A stretch of 64,000 bases of DNA from Cylindrobasidium torrendii FP15055 ss-10 (Eukaryota > Basidiomycota > Agaricomycetes > Agaricales > Physalacriaceae): the NCBI GenBank assembly GCA_000934385.1, contig KN880511.1:1-64000 (forward strand), written 5' to 3'. The notes under the pieces are model-generated. The model saw only the letters and a list, made by a program, of their open reading frames with translations, ran no database searches and had not been told where the DNA came from. Numbering within the stretch: position 1 is the first letter of the stretch; every line of letters starts with the position of its first letter. Shown piece by piece: positions 32,340 to 43,550 of this stretch. The translations under genes were made by a program, and so were the position numbers.

Positions 32340-35300
32340 ATGGCGCCGAAAGCAAAATCGTCGACGGAGAACATGAAGCAAAAGAGCCTGATGGGCTGGT
32401 TTGGAAAGACGCCAACACAAGACGAAAAGAAACCCAAAAAGCCGGTTGGAAGCGCGTCCAAGAGTGTCAATCCCATTACCCCCAAGTCGAAGAAAGTCGA
32501 TACTAGCGTGTTGCTATCATCGGCAGCGGCCAGCACTACCTCCTCAGCTGGCGGGAGTAGTGGCCGCGACACGCCGCCGACTAGTGACGCCATTGACGTG
32601 GATATGGACGAGGATGAGGACGACGCGCCCCGCGGCCGTACGAAATCAGTGCGTTATATGCGCTTGTAACGAACATCTACTGACTCTTTTGTAGAGTAAA
32701 CGAAAGATTCTGGAGGATTCGGATGAAGACACGCCAGCGTCCAGTGTGCGAATGGACTCGTCTCCCCTTGGTGCCAAGAGCCGCGCGAAGAAGAAACAGC
32801 GTATCTCAGTTCCACCTTCTGACGAAGAGGAGGACGAAGAAGACGCCGAGTCCGCTGCCAAATTATCCAGCAGACTTTCGCGCTTCAAGCGCCCGGTTAC
32901 TAAATCACGTCTGTAGCAGGAGTCCCTTCGCTGTTATATTTGTGCTCACAAGTCGTACAGGCTCGCGCTCTGCTTCCTCATCTGCGGACGATGACGATTT
33001 CATTGTGCCCGACGACGAAGACGAAGAGGATGACCGACAGTCCATCAAGTCGCGTAGTTCGCGTAGCTCCGCTTCATCTGAACTGGAAGAAGACGAGGAC
33101 GAGGAGGACGATGCACCCAAAGGCAAGAAACGCGCGCCAGCGAAGAAGAAGGGCGCGTCTGTTACTGCTCCGACAACGCCCTCTGACGGTGGCTCGTCAT
33201 TCCTAACTGCGGCTGAGCGACGAGAACAGCAGAAGAAGACGGATAAGAAGGCGGGAGATGACCCATATTCGTTCCTGCAGGTCGTGAAAGATGTACGCAA
33301 TTTCACCTTGTGTTGTGCATCATCTGAACTAGCCACAGAAAGACGGCAGGCGTCCAGGAGACCCTATGTACGATCCAAGGACGCTCTACGTTCCCAAGAG
33401 TGCATGGTCCGAATTCACACCTTTCGAGAAGCAGGTCATTCCTTCGCCCTATGAATGTATGCCTGGCCCTGATCTTGACATAGTTCTGGGAAATCAAGCA
33501 AAACCACTACGACACTATACTGTTCTTTCAAAAAGGGTGCGTCGCTCGGTACAGTTGTACGACTCCGTCTCACTTTCATCCAGAAAATTCTACGAGCTTT
33601 ACGAAGATGATGCACGCATCGGTCATCAGGAATTCGACCTCAAACTCACGCAGCGTGTTAAAATGTCCATGGTCGGTGTTCCCGAAATGTCATTTGATTT
33701 CTGGGCTGCGTGAGTAACCTTCTCTATGACTTGGCTTTGCTCAATTACTTCAGCAAATTCTTGGGCAAAGGTTACAAGGTTGGAAAGGTGGAGCAGGCAG
33801 AGACTGCCCTCGGCGCAGAGATGCGCGCGAAGGCAGGCAAGGGTGGTGGAAAACCAGCGGAAAAGGAGAAGATCGTGCGCAGAGAGCTTCACAAAGTCTT
33901 CACGAACGGCACCCTCGTTGACCCTCAAATGCTGACGGACGACCATGCTGGCCATATCATCTCCCTTCGCGAGTCCGAGGCTGCGGATGGAAAGATGACC
34001 TTTGGCGTCTGCGTGCTTGATTGCTCAACCTCCCAATTTGAGCTCAGTGTATTCGAGGACGACATTTGTCGAACTAAGCTGGAGACTCTGATGCGACAGG
34101 CGCGGCCTAAAGAGCTGCTTTTTACCAAGGTGCGTGAGCCCTACATGCTCTTGCTCTTGCTCCCAACTCATCCTCTTCGCAGGGTCAACTGTCGGTTAGC
34201 ACAACACGTCTGCTGAAGACGTTCCTCCCCGCCGAGTGTCTATGGACAGGTCTACGTGACGTCGAAGGCTTTACATATGATGAGACTATAGCCGAACTCA
34301 AGACCCTATACCCGGCAGAGGAAGAGGATGCGGAGGACGAGAGTGCGCTTTCATCTAGCGTACCTGAGAGCATTCGAGGCATGTCCGACTCCGATCCTGC
34401 TATGCGTGCACTAGGCGCCATGATATGGTAAGTCTCTTGTTGTGTCACTTTCATTTTCTGACAAGGTGCAGGTACTTGAGGCAACTGAATATCGACAAAG
34501 ACATTCTCAGCATGAAGAATTTCAACGTTTATGACCCTATGAAGAAAGGCCTGGGACTCGTTCTCGACGGACAGACTCTGGCACATATTGAAGTCCTTCA
34601 GAATAACGAGGGAACACTAGATGGAACACTCCTTCAACTGCTCAGTCGATGTGTGACTCCGTTTGGAAAGCGGTTGTTCCGCATTTGGCTCTGTATGCCG
34701 TTGTCAGATGTCAAGCAAATCAATGACCGGTATGTCTCTTTGAGGATACGTTGAAACCGGAATTGATAAGCTCCTAGGTTGGATGCCGTCCAGGATCTCA
34801 TGAACCACCCAACATTCGAGGCAGACTTTGCCGAACTCGCAAAGGGCTTACCGGACTTGGAGCGTGTTGTGTCTCGCATTCATGCAAAGAACTGCAAGGT
34901 CAAAGACTTCGTTAAAGTGCTCGCAGTACGTCTGGTTGCTTCTCGCCTGCTGTTATGCTCACGCTCCCGGGTAGTCGTTCAAGAAACTCAGCCGAGGCAT
35001 GAGTGCTCTTGCAGATACCTCTGACAATTTCGATTCCAAGTCCGTCCTTGGCCTCTTGCGTGGTGCTCCCGACCTACTCCCCAATATCAAGAACGTCGAA
35101 TCGATGTATGTCAAGCCGGAGAAGGACGCCAACGAACTTCACCCAGAGAAGGGCAAGGATGCCGAATATGACGCGATTAGTAAAGAAATCAGGAAGCTTG
35201 AGAAGAGTTTGGATGCAGAGTTGGAAGAGCTGCAGGACACTTTGAAGTAAAGTGACATTGGGATTCTATTTCTTGCAAGGCTGACGAGTGAAATAGTATG

Positions 35301-36828
35301 ACGCTGGGCTGGTGGCATAGCGCAGTGGGCAACAAGGATATATACCTTGTTGAGACGTCTGCAAACCAGAAGAAGATACCAATGGAGTGGAAGAAGGAAG
35401 GTGGTACTAAGGTATGAGGACTTATATGTTGTCCTTGACCATGTGCTAATGACAACACACAGGCGAAGACACGTTATTCCATACCTGGTATCCAGAAGAC
35501 TGTACGTGCACTCAAGGAGGCGCGCGAGACGCGAACCGCCATCATGAAAGCCTTCAAAAACAGGGTGTTCGAAGAGTTCGACTCTGACCGTGACTTGTGG
35601 CTGCGCGCCATTCGTGTCTTCGCAGAACTTGACTGTTTGTTCAGCCTCGCGAAATCGAGCGTTGCAATGGGAGAGCCACAATGTCGGCCGGAGTTTGTTG
35701 CAGGAGATAGCGCTTTCGTCGAGTTTGAGGAGTTGAGGCATCCTATGATTGCAATGGGCACATCGAAAGACTTCATTCCGAACAACATTTCGCTGGGCAA
35801 AACGAAACCAAGGATTGCGCTTTTGACTGGTAAGTGTAGCCCAGTTGGCGATGGGCATTGTGCTGACGTAGAATAGGCCCTAACATGGCAGGTAAATCAA
35901 CTGTCATGCGGATGACGGCAACGGGCATTGTAAGTATCTGTGGTATGGATGATTACTGTCCTTACCTTTGTGCAGATCATGGCTCAGCTAGGGATGATGG
36001 TTCCGGCATCCAGTGCCAGGTAGGTGTTGGGTATCTATCCTTGCTTTGCATGATAGACTAACGGCTTACCAGACTCTCGCCAGTCGACTCTATCCTGACG
36101 CGTATGGGCGCCTATGATAACATGTTTTCGAACGCCAGTACATTCAAGGTCGAGTTGGACGAATGCTGTAAAATCTTGCGTGATGCCACTCCAAGGTCAT
36201 TCGTTATTTTGGATGGTCAGTTTGTTGGGGAATACTCCAACGCCTGGGCTGACCTTGACTACTCCAGAACTGGGTCGTGGGACGTCTACTTTCGATGGCA
36301 TGGCCATTGCGGGCGCAGTCCTCCATGAACTAGCGACTCATACACTCCCTTTGTCGTTCTTTGCAACGCATTATGGCACGCTCACGGACGACTATGACTA
36401 CCATCCCAACATCAGGAACATGCACATGTCGAGCATCGTAGACGAGGAGAAACGAGACGTGAGCGCTCTAGAGACTTCACATAGAAATCCTTCTCATTTT
36501 CCCATAGATTGTCTTCCTCTACAAACTCGTGGATGGTGTTGCGACCTCGTCGTTTGGGACGCATGTCGCTAATCTTGCGGGTGTGCCGTTCGAGGTTGTT
36601 GAGCGGGCAGACACCATTTCGAAGAACTTTGCGGAGAAGTTCAAGGCGCGCCTAGAGGAGAGACAGGCCAAGACGAAGATCGCTATAACTGCACAAGCAG
36701 ACTTTGCTTATCTTGTTGGGGTGGCGACGGGCAAGTTCAAGCTGCCTGAGGATAAGGCAAAAGCGGCGTTGGTCCTGAAAACATTGAAGAGGACCGTACG
36801 AAAGTACCTGGAGGCTGCGCCGGTGTAG
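32340..36828 (+). CDS. MSH6: DNA mismatch repair protein Msh6
   Basis: About 18 exons separated by introns of roughly 40-60 bases, around 1,200 residues. Residues 14-21 contain a PCNA-binding box (Q-K-S-L-M-G-W-F). A long acidic and basic linker follows. The mismatch-binding domain I begins at P-R-T-L-Y-V-P, with the diagnostic F-Y-E-L-Y-E-D-D-A. Connector, lever and clamp domains follow. The ATPase shows Walker [10 protein letters not shown] (35878-35904), [12 protein letters not shown] (Walker B and D-loop) and F-A-T-H-Y (His switch). F-x-E in domain I marks it as Msh6 rather than Msh3. It pairs with Msh2 to recognise base mismatches and small loops in the nucleus. The ATG at 32340 is preferred because it puts the PCNA box near the N-terminus, as in relatives; 32283 is in frame upstream. 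Confidence 0.96.
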
Positions 36829-37052
36829 GAAGTTGGCCAGTGGAAAGACGTGTGGCGATGTCATGCTCTGTTTCGTTCTTTGTATTCTGTGCTTTTTGCT
36901 GTCCTTATATTTGCTACATACAGTCTCTTGCTAATCTAGTCGAATCTACGAAGCTGGTTCATTGACTAACAGACACTAACACATGATCTTTACGTTGGAC
37001 CTCTTCGGCGCACTGACTGATCTATATCAATACCTCTTTGACTTCGACCAGC

Positions 37053-38204
37053 ATGACCGAATCCGGGCTCATTAGGCCTGGGAGTTTTGTTGCCTGCGGA
37101 CTACCAGGCTTGACTCTGCTCTTGGCCCATGTTACTTCTGACACGGCGTGGGAAAATTCTCCAATATCCAACGTTTTCATTTCCAATATTGCCGGAGATT
37201 CGGATGCACAATCTGTTGGGCGCGTATATGCAGAGGTATCCGACGAAGAGGCTCTCGAGACAATGTCCTCAGAGGAGCCGGGGTGCTTGTCGGGCTCCCA
37301 TGCGGAAGACTGTGATACTGAAGAGGCTAAAGAGCTCGAAAAAGAAAATACCAGGCATGCACATCGACTGGAGCTCGAAAATCAGCGACACCTCACCACA
37401 GTTGACAACATTCGACGGTATTGGGATGATATGCGCCAGGAACGTATCTTAAAGGACATCCTCGACATTGCCCGCCTAACCCGCAACTTGGAAATCCTCA
37501 GTTTTCATTGGTATACTCCTGAATATATCGGAAGAAGAGAACCTGCTTCTGGATACCCTGAGGACCTTGTTCTCTCCCAGGCGTTCGAGCGGTACCCGAA
37601 GCTGCAGAGGCTAACTATGCGCATCAACCGACGGTTCACTTGGACGCCTCTGACTTTCCCTACATTCCCTAGTGTCACTCATCTACATCTTATCAACCCG
37701 GCGGTATATATGCCTACTCACCCTGAGCAACGATCTACCGTCGAATCCCTGGCTGGTGCTCTTCCTGCACTCACACATCTCCGTCTCACCGGTATCGCAT
37801 GTCAATTAGATATACCGGTCCCTCCAAGAACGGTGTGGCAGAGCATCGTCGGTCGACCAGACCGTATCGCGAGTTTACCCTCCGCACTCTACTCATCCCA
37901 CCGAAACTTGACCGTTTTGCTTCAACCCAAACCGCCATACGCTGCTGTCAATGTTGGATTCTGTGGAACAGGGGCGGTCGAATACGAGAGCATTTATGAG
38001 CATTTGGAGAAAGTAGAGGCACGATGGCCAAATATCCATTTGTTATGGCCGCACCAGAGCGACTGGGATAGCAAGCTCAAGACATGGCCACTCAGCAGAG
38101 CGCTGGGTGAAGGAGGATGGAAATTGACAGATGCCAAGGTCTGGATTGACGAATGGAGCACCCACGGGAGGCAAGAAGAGGAGCACAAGTTTTGGTGGAA
38201 ATGA
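37053..38204 (+). CDS. Leucine-rich, F-box-family-like hypothetical protein
   Basis: 383 residues from the ATG at 37053; the upstream part of the frame has no ATG. An acidic N-terminal stretch with E-K-E-N and L-E-L-E-N-Q-R-H repeats suggests a short coiled coil. From about residue 130 there are irregular leucine-rich repeats (L-T-R-N-L-E-I-L-S-F; Y-P-K-L-Q-R-L-T-M-R; L-P-A-L-T-H-L-R-L-T-G) like those in agaricomycete F-box proteins, but a convincing F-box is not seen, so it may have lost it or have it on an unrecognised 5' exon. It lies 225 bases past MSH6 on the same strand. Function unknown. Confidence 0.55.
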   Translation: MTESGLIRPGSFVACGLPGLTLLLAHVTSDTAWENSPISNVFISNIAGDSDAQSVGRVYAEVSDEEALETMSSEEPGCLSGSHAEDCDTEEAKELEKENTRHAHRLELENQRHLTTVDNIRRYWDDMRQERILKDILDIARLTRNLEILSFHWYTPEYIGRREPASGYPEDLVLSQAFERYPKLQRLTMRINRRFTWTPLTFPTFPSVTHLHLINPAVYMPTHPEQRSTVESLAGALPALTHLRLTGIACQLDIPVPPRTVWQSIVGRPDRIASLPSALYSSHRNLTVLLQPKPPYAAVNVGFCGTGAVEYESIYEHLEKVEARWPNIHLLWPHQSDWDSKLKTWPLSRALGEGGWKLTDAKVWIDEWSTHGRQEEEHKFWWK

Positions 38205-38305
38205 ACCAGTCCCGTTATTGACACAACAAAATCATATAATTAAGCTTCCCTCTGTATACATGGAACCCCGGCAATGACCCGCCTTTGTCAACCATAGGAT
38301 GTAGA

Positions 38306-39635
38306 TTACTCGGAATCGTCTTCCTCGTCGTCGCTTGGGACGTATCCAGAATCTTTGAGTCTTTCAATCCAAGGCGACGTTACTGCCGATGGTGTGGGCG
38401 CTTCCTGACTTGAGTTGTTGGAAATCCATTTCGCTAATATTGGATTAAAGACCCTGCGAGTGTTAAATATGCATTCGCACAAACAGGTGAACCCACACTT
38501 ACAAGGCGTCTTTGGCAGACTGGCAGTTCCAATGCGGCGCACCGTCGATGACCGCTATCGAGACCTTGACGCCGCCACCCCTCAACCGCGATTGGAATTC
38601 CTGGGTGTACGACACTGGATAGGCAATGTCGTCGCTACCGTGAACGAGCTGTACTGGGCATCTGATTGCAGCAAGTTCTGCAGCCGTCCACTCTGTTCGG
38701 TCCGTGAAGATTTGAATTGACGACACTTCAGCAGATATGAACCCTGTAGGCGAGTTCCAACGCCTTGCCATGCACGGTATAGCAATGTTAACAATTCTAT
38801 GCGGATTGAGTATGCAGGTCAAGATTGAGAATGTGGTTCTGCGTACGCCTTGGCTAAGCCATCCAGTTGATTTCCATAACCTAACTGAACAACACCGTAT
38901 AATGCATCTTGTGACGCTGTCTAGTATGGTTGAGAGGGTCAGAGGCGAGGCAGAAGGCTACTTGTGGGGGGGAAAAATACCTTGTCCCCAACCATGCCTT
39001 CCTTCCAGCAAGCAAGGATTTCATCCCTACCGTCGGCAACGTCTTGTGGCTGTGTATTATGTTGCCATTCAGTTTGCGATCGCGAGACAATGGAACGAAC
39101 TGACTTCGGCAAGTGCAAGCGGAGAAGAAAGAAAGAGCGAAGCAACGAGGTCTGGGCGCTTGATGGCAAGTGGTATCGCTCCAATGGTGCCCATCGACAT
39201 GCCCACGATATGGCACGCGGGCAGCTTTAGTGCCTCCTACAACGTTGTCGATAATCAGTAAATCACCCAGAAACGCCACCCGTCGGAAAACGCACCATGA
39301 CCGCGATGAGGTCCTCGCATATACGGTCGTGATTGTAGTCTCTCTTGAGTGGCTCGTTCTCTGTGTACCCATGGTCCTTCCAGTCGAATGCGACACAGTT
39401 AAACCGTCTGATCTCTGGGTCTCGAAATTGGCCTACGCAAAGGTGAATGCGGAGAGGCTTGCCAGTCAAATGTCTACTTACGATCCCATACTTCCTGGCA
39501 AGTGTAGATAGGATGTAGAAACAAGACCGTTGGAAGTTTAGGATCAATTTGCGTCGCATGCCTGTTCGTGGGCGTCGAGATCGTGTAGCGCCATCTTGTT
39601 AGGCCAGAAAACGTCGTCGTTTCGACAAACAGCAT
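38306..39635 (-). CDS. Alpha/beta-hydrolase, about eight short exons
   Basis: From the ATG at 39635 the exons run through V-L-F-L-H-P-I-Y (oxyanion strand), F-N-C-V-A-F-D-W-K-D-H-G-Y, then a nucleophile elbow H-I-V-G-M-S-M-G, the acid strand L-V-H-G-S-D-D-I-A-Y-P-V and the His region I-D-G-A-P-H-W-N, to an acidic tail D-D-E-E-D-D-S-E and stop at 38306. The triad is therefore Ser, Asp, His. The nucleophile exon is absent from any long ORF and shows only when frames are joined. The arrangement fits the epoxide-hydrolase/esterase branch of the superfamily. No signal peptide, so probably cytosolic. Substrate unknown. One or two joins in the cap domain are uncertain. Confidence 0.72.
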
Positions 39636-40457
39636 GGTGGTAGGAAGTAAGCGGGTCGATGCTCAGAGGCATCATTTATTACAGTATCCCTTGCTCAGAC
39701 CCTGTGGCTGGATTCACGTACTTACTTAGATCTACCGCGCGGAGGATGGGAACCAAACCTGTGGGACGACCGGAGTTCGAACTTGGCTGTCATTGTTGTT
39801 CGTCCGTGGTGCCGCAGTCCGAAATGGTCAACACAGTAATGCCTTTGCTATCGGTAGTCCAATTTCTGAGCCCAGTTGGTCACTGAAGGGCCGTCTAAAT
39901 CGATTAGTATATGTTCTCTGGATGGGAAATGGTCACAGTGATGCTGTGAGTAGAGACGGATTGTACAACCTATCGTTTAGAATCTGGCAACGTGCTGGGA
40001 AGAGCAATGCGATCTCCTCGTATTTGCTATATCTACGGACCGACGGTCCACGAGGGAGCAAGAGCATTTCCAATTCGCGAAAATCACGCATTTGCCGCGA
40101 AGTGTACGCTGGCCGGTAGCCTCCACAAAGCCGCTACCATCCATCGGCATCACCAAGTTCTGCTATCGACGGGAATACCCCAATGCCATAAATGGGTACG
40201 CGCAGGTTGTGTTGGCCCGAATAACAAGGCAACACAACGTCCTGTAGTAATGCTCAACGCGCTCGCAGAGAGTCGGCTTCAGGAACGAGCCCTTTCAACC
40301 GCCGAGAAACGTGAAGGCTTAAAGTCAAACCAGGTCGACAAACAACCACAATCTAATTCGAGAGATCGTTCCCATCACGCACCGAACTAAATTCGAATGT
40401 AGCTGCTGCTTTGACAACCTGAATACCTGCTAACCCCTTCCAGACACATTTAATTCG
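39636..40457. other. Intergenic, nothing supported
   Basis: A plus-strand frame of about 130 codons at 39992-40390 has no motif and no splice pattern, and I do not call it. No RNA gene or repeat is seen. Confidence 0.5.
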
Positions 40458-42891
40458 TTATTCGTCGCTGTGCTGTGACTTGAGTGCATAGCGCTCCCCG
40501 AAGATACCCTCCTCCATCGCCTTGATTTCTGGAGATATTTCAGCAAGCATACTTCTTGACGACAAGGAACGCACGGAGAGCAAGGTGCCGCGAAAAGTAA
40601 CGAGCCGACGACAGATTGCCTGCCTGTGTGTAAGCAAAAGATATACCGCCCGAAATCAACACACACCTGCAGTAACCCACAATCCTTTAAAACCTAAATC
40701 CCGCCAGACGCCTGCGATTTCTCCCTCTTCGTCCAAGCCCCAGACTTGGCCGCACTTGTCAGCAATCTCATCCCCGACGATATTGCGTAGACCGTCTTTG
40801 GCTTCTCCGATACTATATCAACAGGCTCAGTTGCCATCCATGAAGCGGTCTGCATGGTTACCCAGTGGAAAACACAACGACGTCGGCCTCGATCTTCGAC
40901 CCATCCTCAAAGATGAGTTCGTGTTCAGTGAACTCTTTCAGCAGGCTGTCATTCTTCAGTTTAACATGCCCATCAATGATGAGCTGGCTGCCCCCAACAT
41001 CTAACCCTCATTGATAAGTAATTCTCAGACCGATATTAGGTTGCATACCAATGTAGTAGCCCCCACCACGCGCCCAAGCCTGGAGGAGGAGCCCTGCGGA
41101 ATCTTTGTATCCACGATTCAGTTTGAAGCCTCTTGCGCGCAGACCATCCAACAGCGGTCTGTGTACCGATTCCATTAGCTCTGAACAATTCCTTGTGCAC
41201 CAAATAACGTACTTATCAAACGTCTCCTCGACATCCAGAACTTGTCGAGGGCCAACGTACTCCATGAGAGCGTTTGGAAACGAGGCGTTCATCTTGTCCG
41301 CTACGTCGGGCGGTGGCCCGTCCTCAGAGTAGAGTGCTAGCGAGCCAGCTGAGTGGTTGGCACTTCCCTTTGACTGAGAGACATACCACCAAGAATCCGC
41401 ATTATGCCTCTGCCAGAAATAACGTACGTCGAACCACGCTGGTACATTGTGACATCTTAACCGAAAGTGAGAGTTTGACAAAGAAGAAAGCCTTCTACGT
41501 ACCCACGCCATGCCGATAAAAGTCAGAGCATATATCATGTGCTACATGATGCCATTTGGTGAGCTATGCTTCAACGCGTTTTGTCAAGGGATGGGCACAC
41601 CAGAAGTTCCGGACCCGACAACGACGACCTTCTTCCCAATGTAGTCATCTGCACGCTTGTGCTTGTAAGAATGGACCATCACGCCTTTGAACTTCTCCTT
41701 TGCGGGAATAAGAAGATATTCGGCCTGTTGAAATGGATTCACTCACCATGCCAGGATACTCTGGGATCTTGATATTTCCAGAACTCGTTGCTGCAAGCCC
41801 AGAGGCGCTCACGAGGTGGTTCACGCGCAAAGTACGCTCGCTCGTGCCTTTGCGTTGGACCGTTATGACCCATTTCCCATCTTCCTCCCGCACCACTTTT
41901 TTGACTGTAGTTGACATCCAGACATTCAACTCAAGGGCTTCTGCATAGAACTCCAGCCACCCAGCGAACTAGGTTTCGTGAGCTTTATGCTGAGATAAAT
42001 GGGAAAACAAACTCACTTTGCGAGCGGGAGAAAATATGGGCCAAGTAGAGGGAAAACTGGGTTAAGAGTGAACAACAGTAAGCCCAGACGGTAGGACACG
42101 TACGGCAGATAAGGCATGTGGTCGTACCCTTTTAATGGAGTGTCAGCGCAAGACCATCTAAAGAGTGAAGACGACGTACAGACGGTGTCGTGCAGACATA
42201 GCGCATCGTATCGGCTGCGCCAGTTATCACCGACTCTCTCATTCTTGTCGACAATGAGGACGTCCACGCCAAGGTACTTGAGCCTCGCTGCGGTCATAAG
42301 GCCAGTCTGTCCTGCTCCGACTATCAGCACAGTGGGGTCGCGGTCCTCGAAAGCTATTTCCTTCTGGCGTTGGGACTCCCACAATCCATGGTTCGGATTG
42401 GCGTTTCGAAGGTGCCCTGTTTTCTCAGGGAAGCCTTCGAGTTCATCAAGGTCCGTAAGAAGGCAGTGGCAGCGCCAGACGCCGTCCTTTTGTGGTACTA
42501 GGCGTACAATACTAGACGCGGTACCTACGTTGTTGACTTTGAAGGTGAGAGTGAAGTAGATCCACGCGGTGTCGGGATATGGACGTTGGAGGGCGGCGTC
42601 CTGCGGTGAACTGAAAGCGGACACCGTGTTTGGGCCCACACGGTCCTTGACGAAGTGTGCGATCTTCTCGATTCCCACGAATGTCCGGAAATCCCAAGTA
42701 AGGGCAAGGAGGTCGCGCCAGTATGCACCTTCAACGAAAAGAGCGGTGACCGACTCGGTGTCACCAGCGGATAGGGCCTGTGTAAAAGACGATAGCCATT
42801 TCGATGCGATCTGATATGCGTCAACTTGGATATCGGCAGGAAAGGGATCTATGCCCAGTTTTTCGAAAGTGGGTACGCCAGAGCCTGTCAT
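40458..42891 (-). CDS. Flavin-dependent monooxygenase with N-terminal SnoaL/NTF2-like domain
   Basis: Multi-exon gene starting at the ATG at 42891. The first 150-160 residues resemble a SnoaL/NTF2-like fold (A-Y-W-R-D-L-L-A-L-T-W-D-F-R-T). An FAD Rossmann motif follows, G-A-G-Q-T-G-L with D-K-N-E-R-V-G-D-N-W-R, and L-C-L-H-D. A central exon near 41640 carries the NADPH Rossmann motif V-V-V-V-G-S-G-T-S-G. C-terminal exons contain L-L-D-G-L-R-A-R-G-F-K-L-N, G-G-Y-Y-I, D-V-V-V-F-S-T-G and the closing G-N-L-S-S-A-R-Y-F-S-R-H, then stop at 40458. It therefore looks complete. Related fungal and plant (YUCCA-like) enzymes oxygenate small nucleophilic or keto substrates. The real substrate is unknown. 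Cytosolic, no signal peptide. Confidence 0.85.
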
Positions 42892-43550
42892 AGTTCGAAG
42901 GAGAGGGAGAGAAACAGATGAGGAAAGCTTGGACTTATGAGTGGAAGGAGAGAATTAAAAAAGGAAGCATCCTCCCGGTATTTCAGCCGGAATACGAGTC
43001 CACTATTGGGTTCTGCGCCCTCGAAGTGGACATGCTAACCGTGGTCAGAGGTCAGGCGATTCTATATGACTGGTGGAATGTAATGGCATGACAAAGTGAT
43101 ACGCATAATCTCCGTGAGAAACAGCCCCGTTAGGAGAGCAAACAATCAGCGTGAGATTTTGGTGAGAACGCTAGGTGAGAGTTTTGGGTAGAAAACGGTG
43201 ACTGATGTGACGCGTGATGCCGAGCTTGAGGTGAAATCGTGTGTTCGATTCACTCTCGTTTGGTCAAAAATTGTGGACCGTTTTCGCTTCCCCCAGTTTA
43301 TTTAATTTTGCATCAGAGTGCAACTGTAGAGCATTGAGCTAGCCATAAAGCCTGAAATATCAGGACACCATGTTCAGCGCATCCAGTGTCCATCTGTTAC
43401 TTACTGACGAATTTTGTCGCCGCATTTCCTACATTATTACTAATTGACGGACGCCGTAATTCTGGAGAGATAGAAGCACACGCAATCACCGACCTAGTGG
43501 CGAACAAAAAGTATCTTTTTAGAAGATGTACACACAACAACAAGTACTAG
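42892..43550. other. Intergenic, nothing recognised
   Basis: Between the monooxygenase start and the UTP14 stop, both on the minus strand. It should contain the monooxygenase promoter. No ORF, RNA gene or clear repeat. Confidence 0.5.

Noticed and set aside
32905..33336. 143-codon minus-strand serine-rich ORF
   Set aside because: Antisense of the acidic MSH6 linker.
39720..39800. Sequence with a GAGTTCGAACT box resembling a tRNA T-arm
   Set aside because: No acceptor, D or anticodon arm can be folded around it on either strand.
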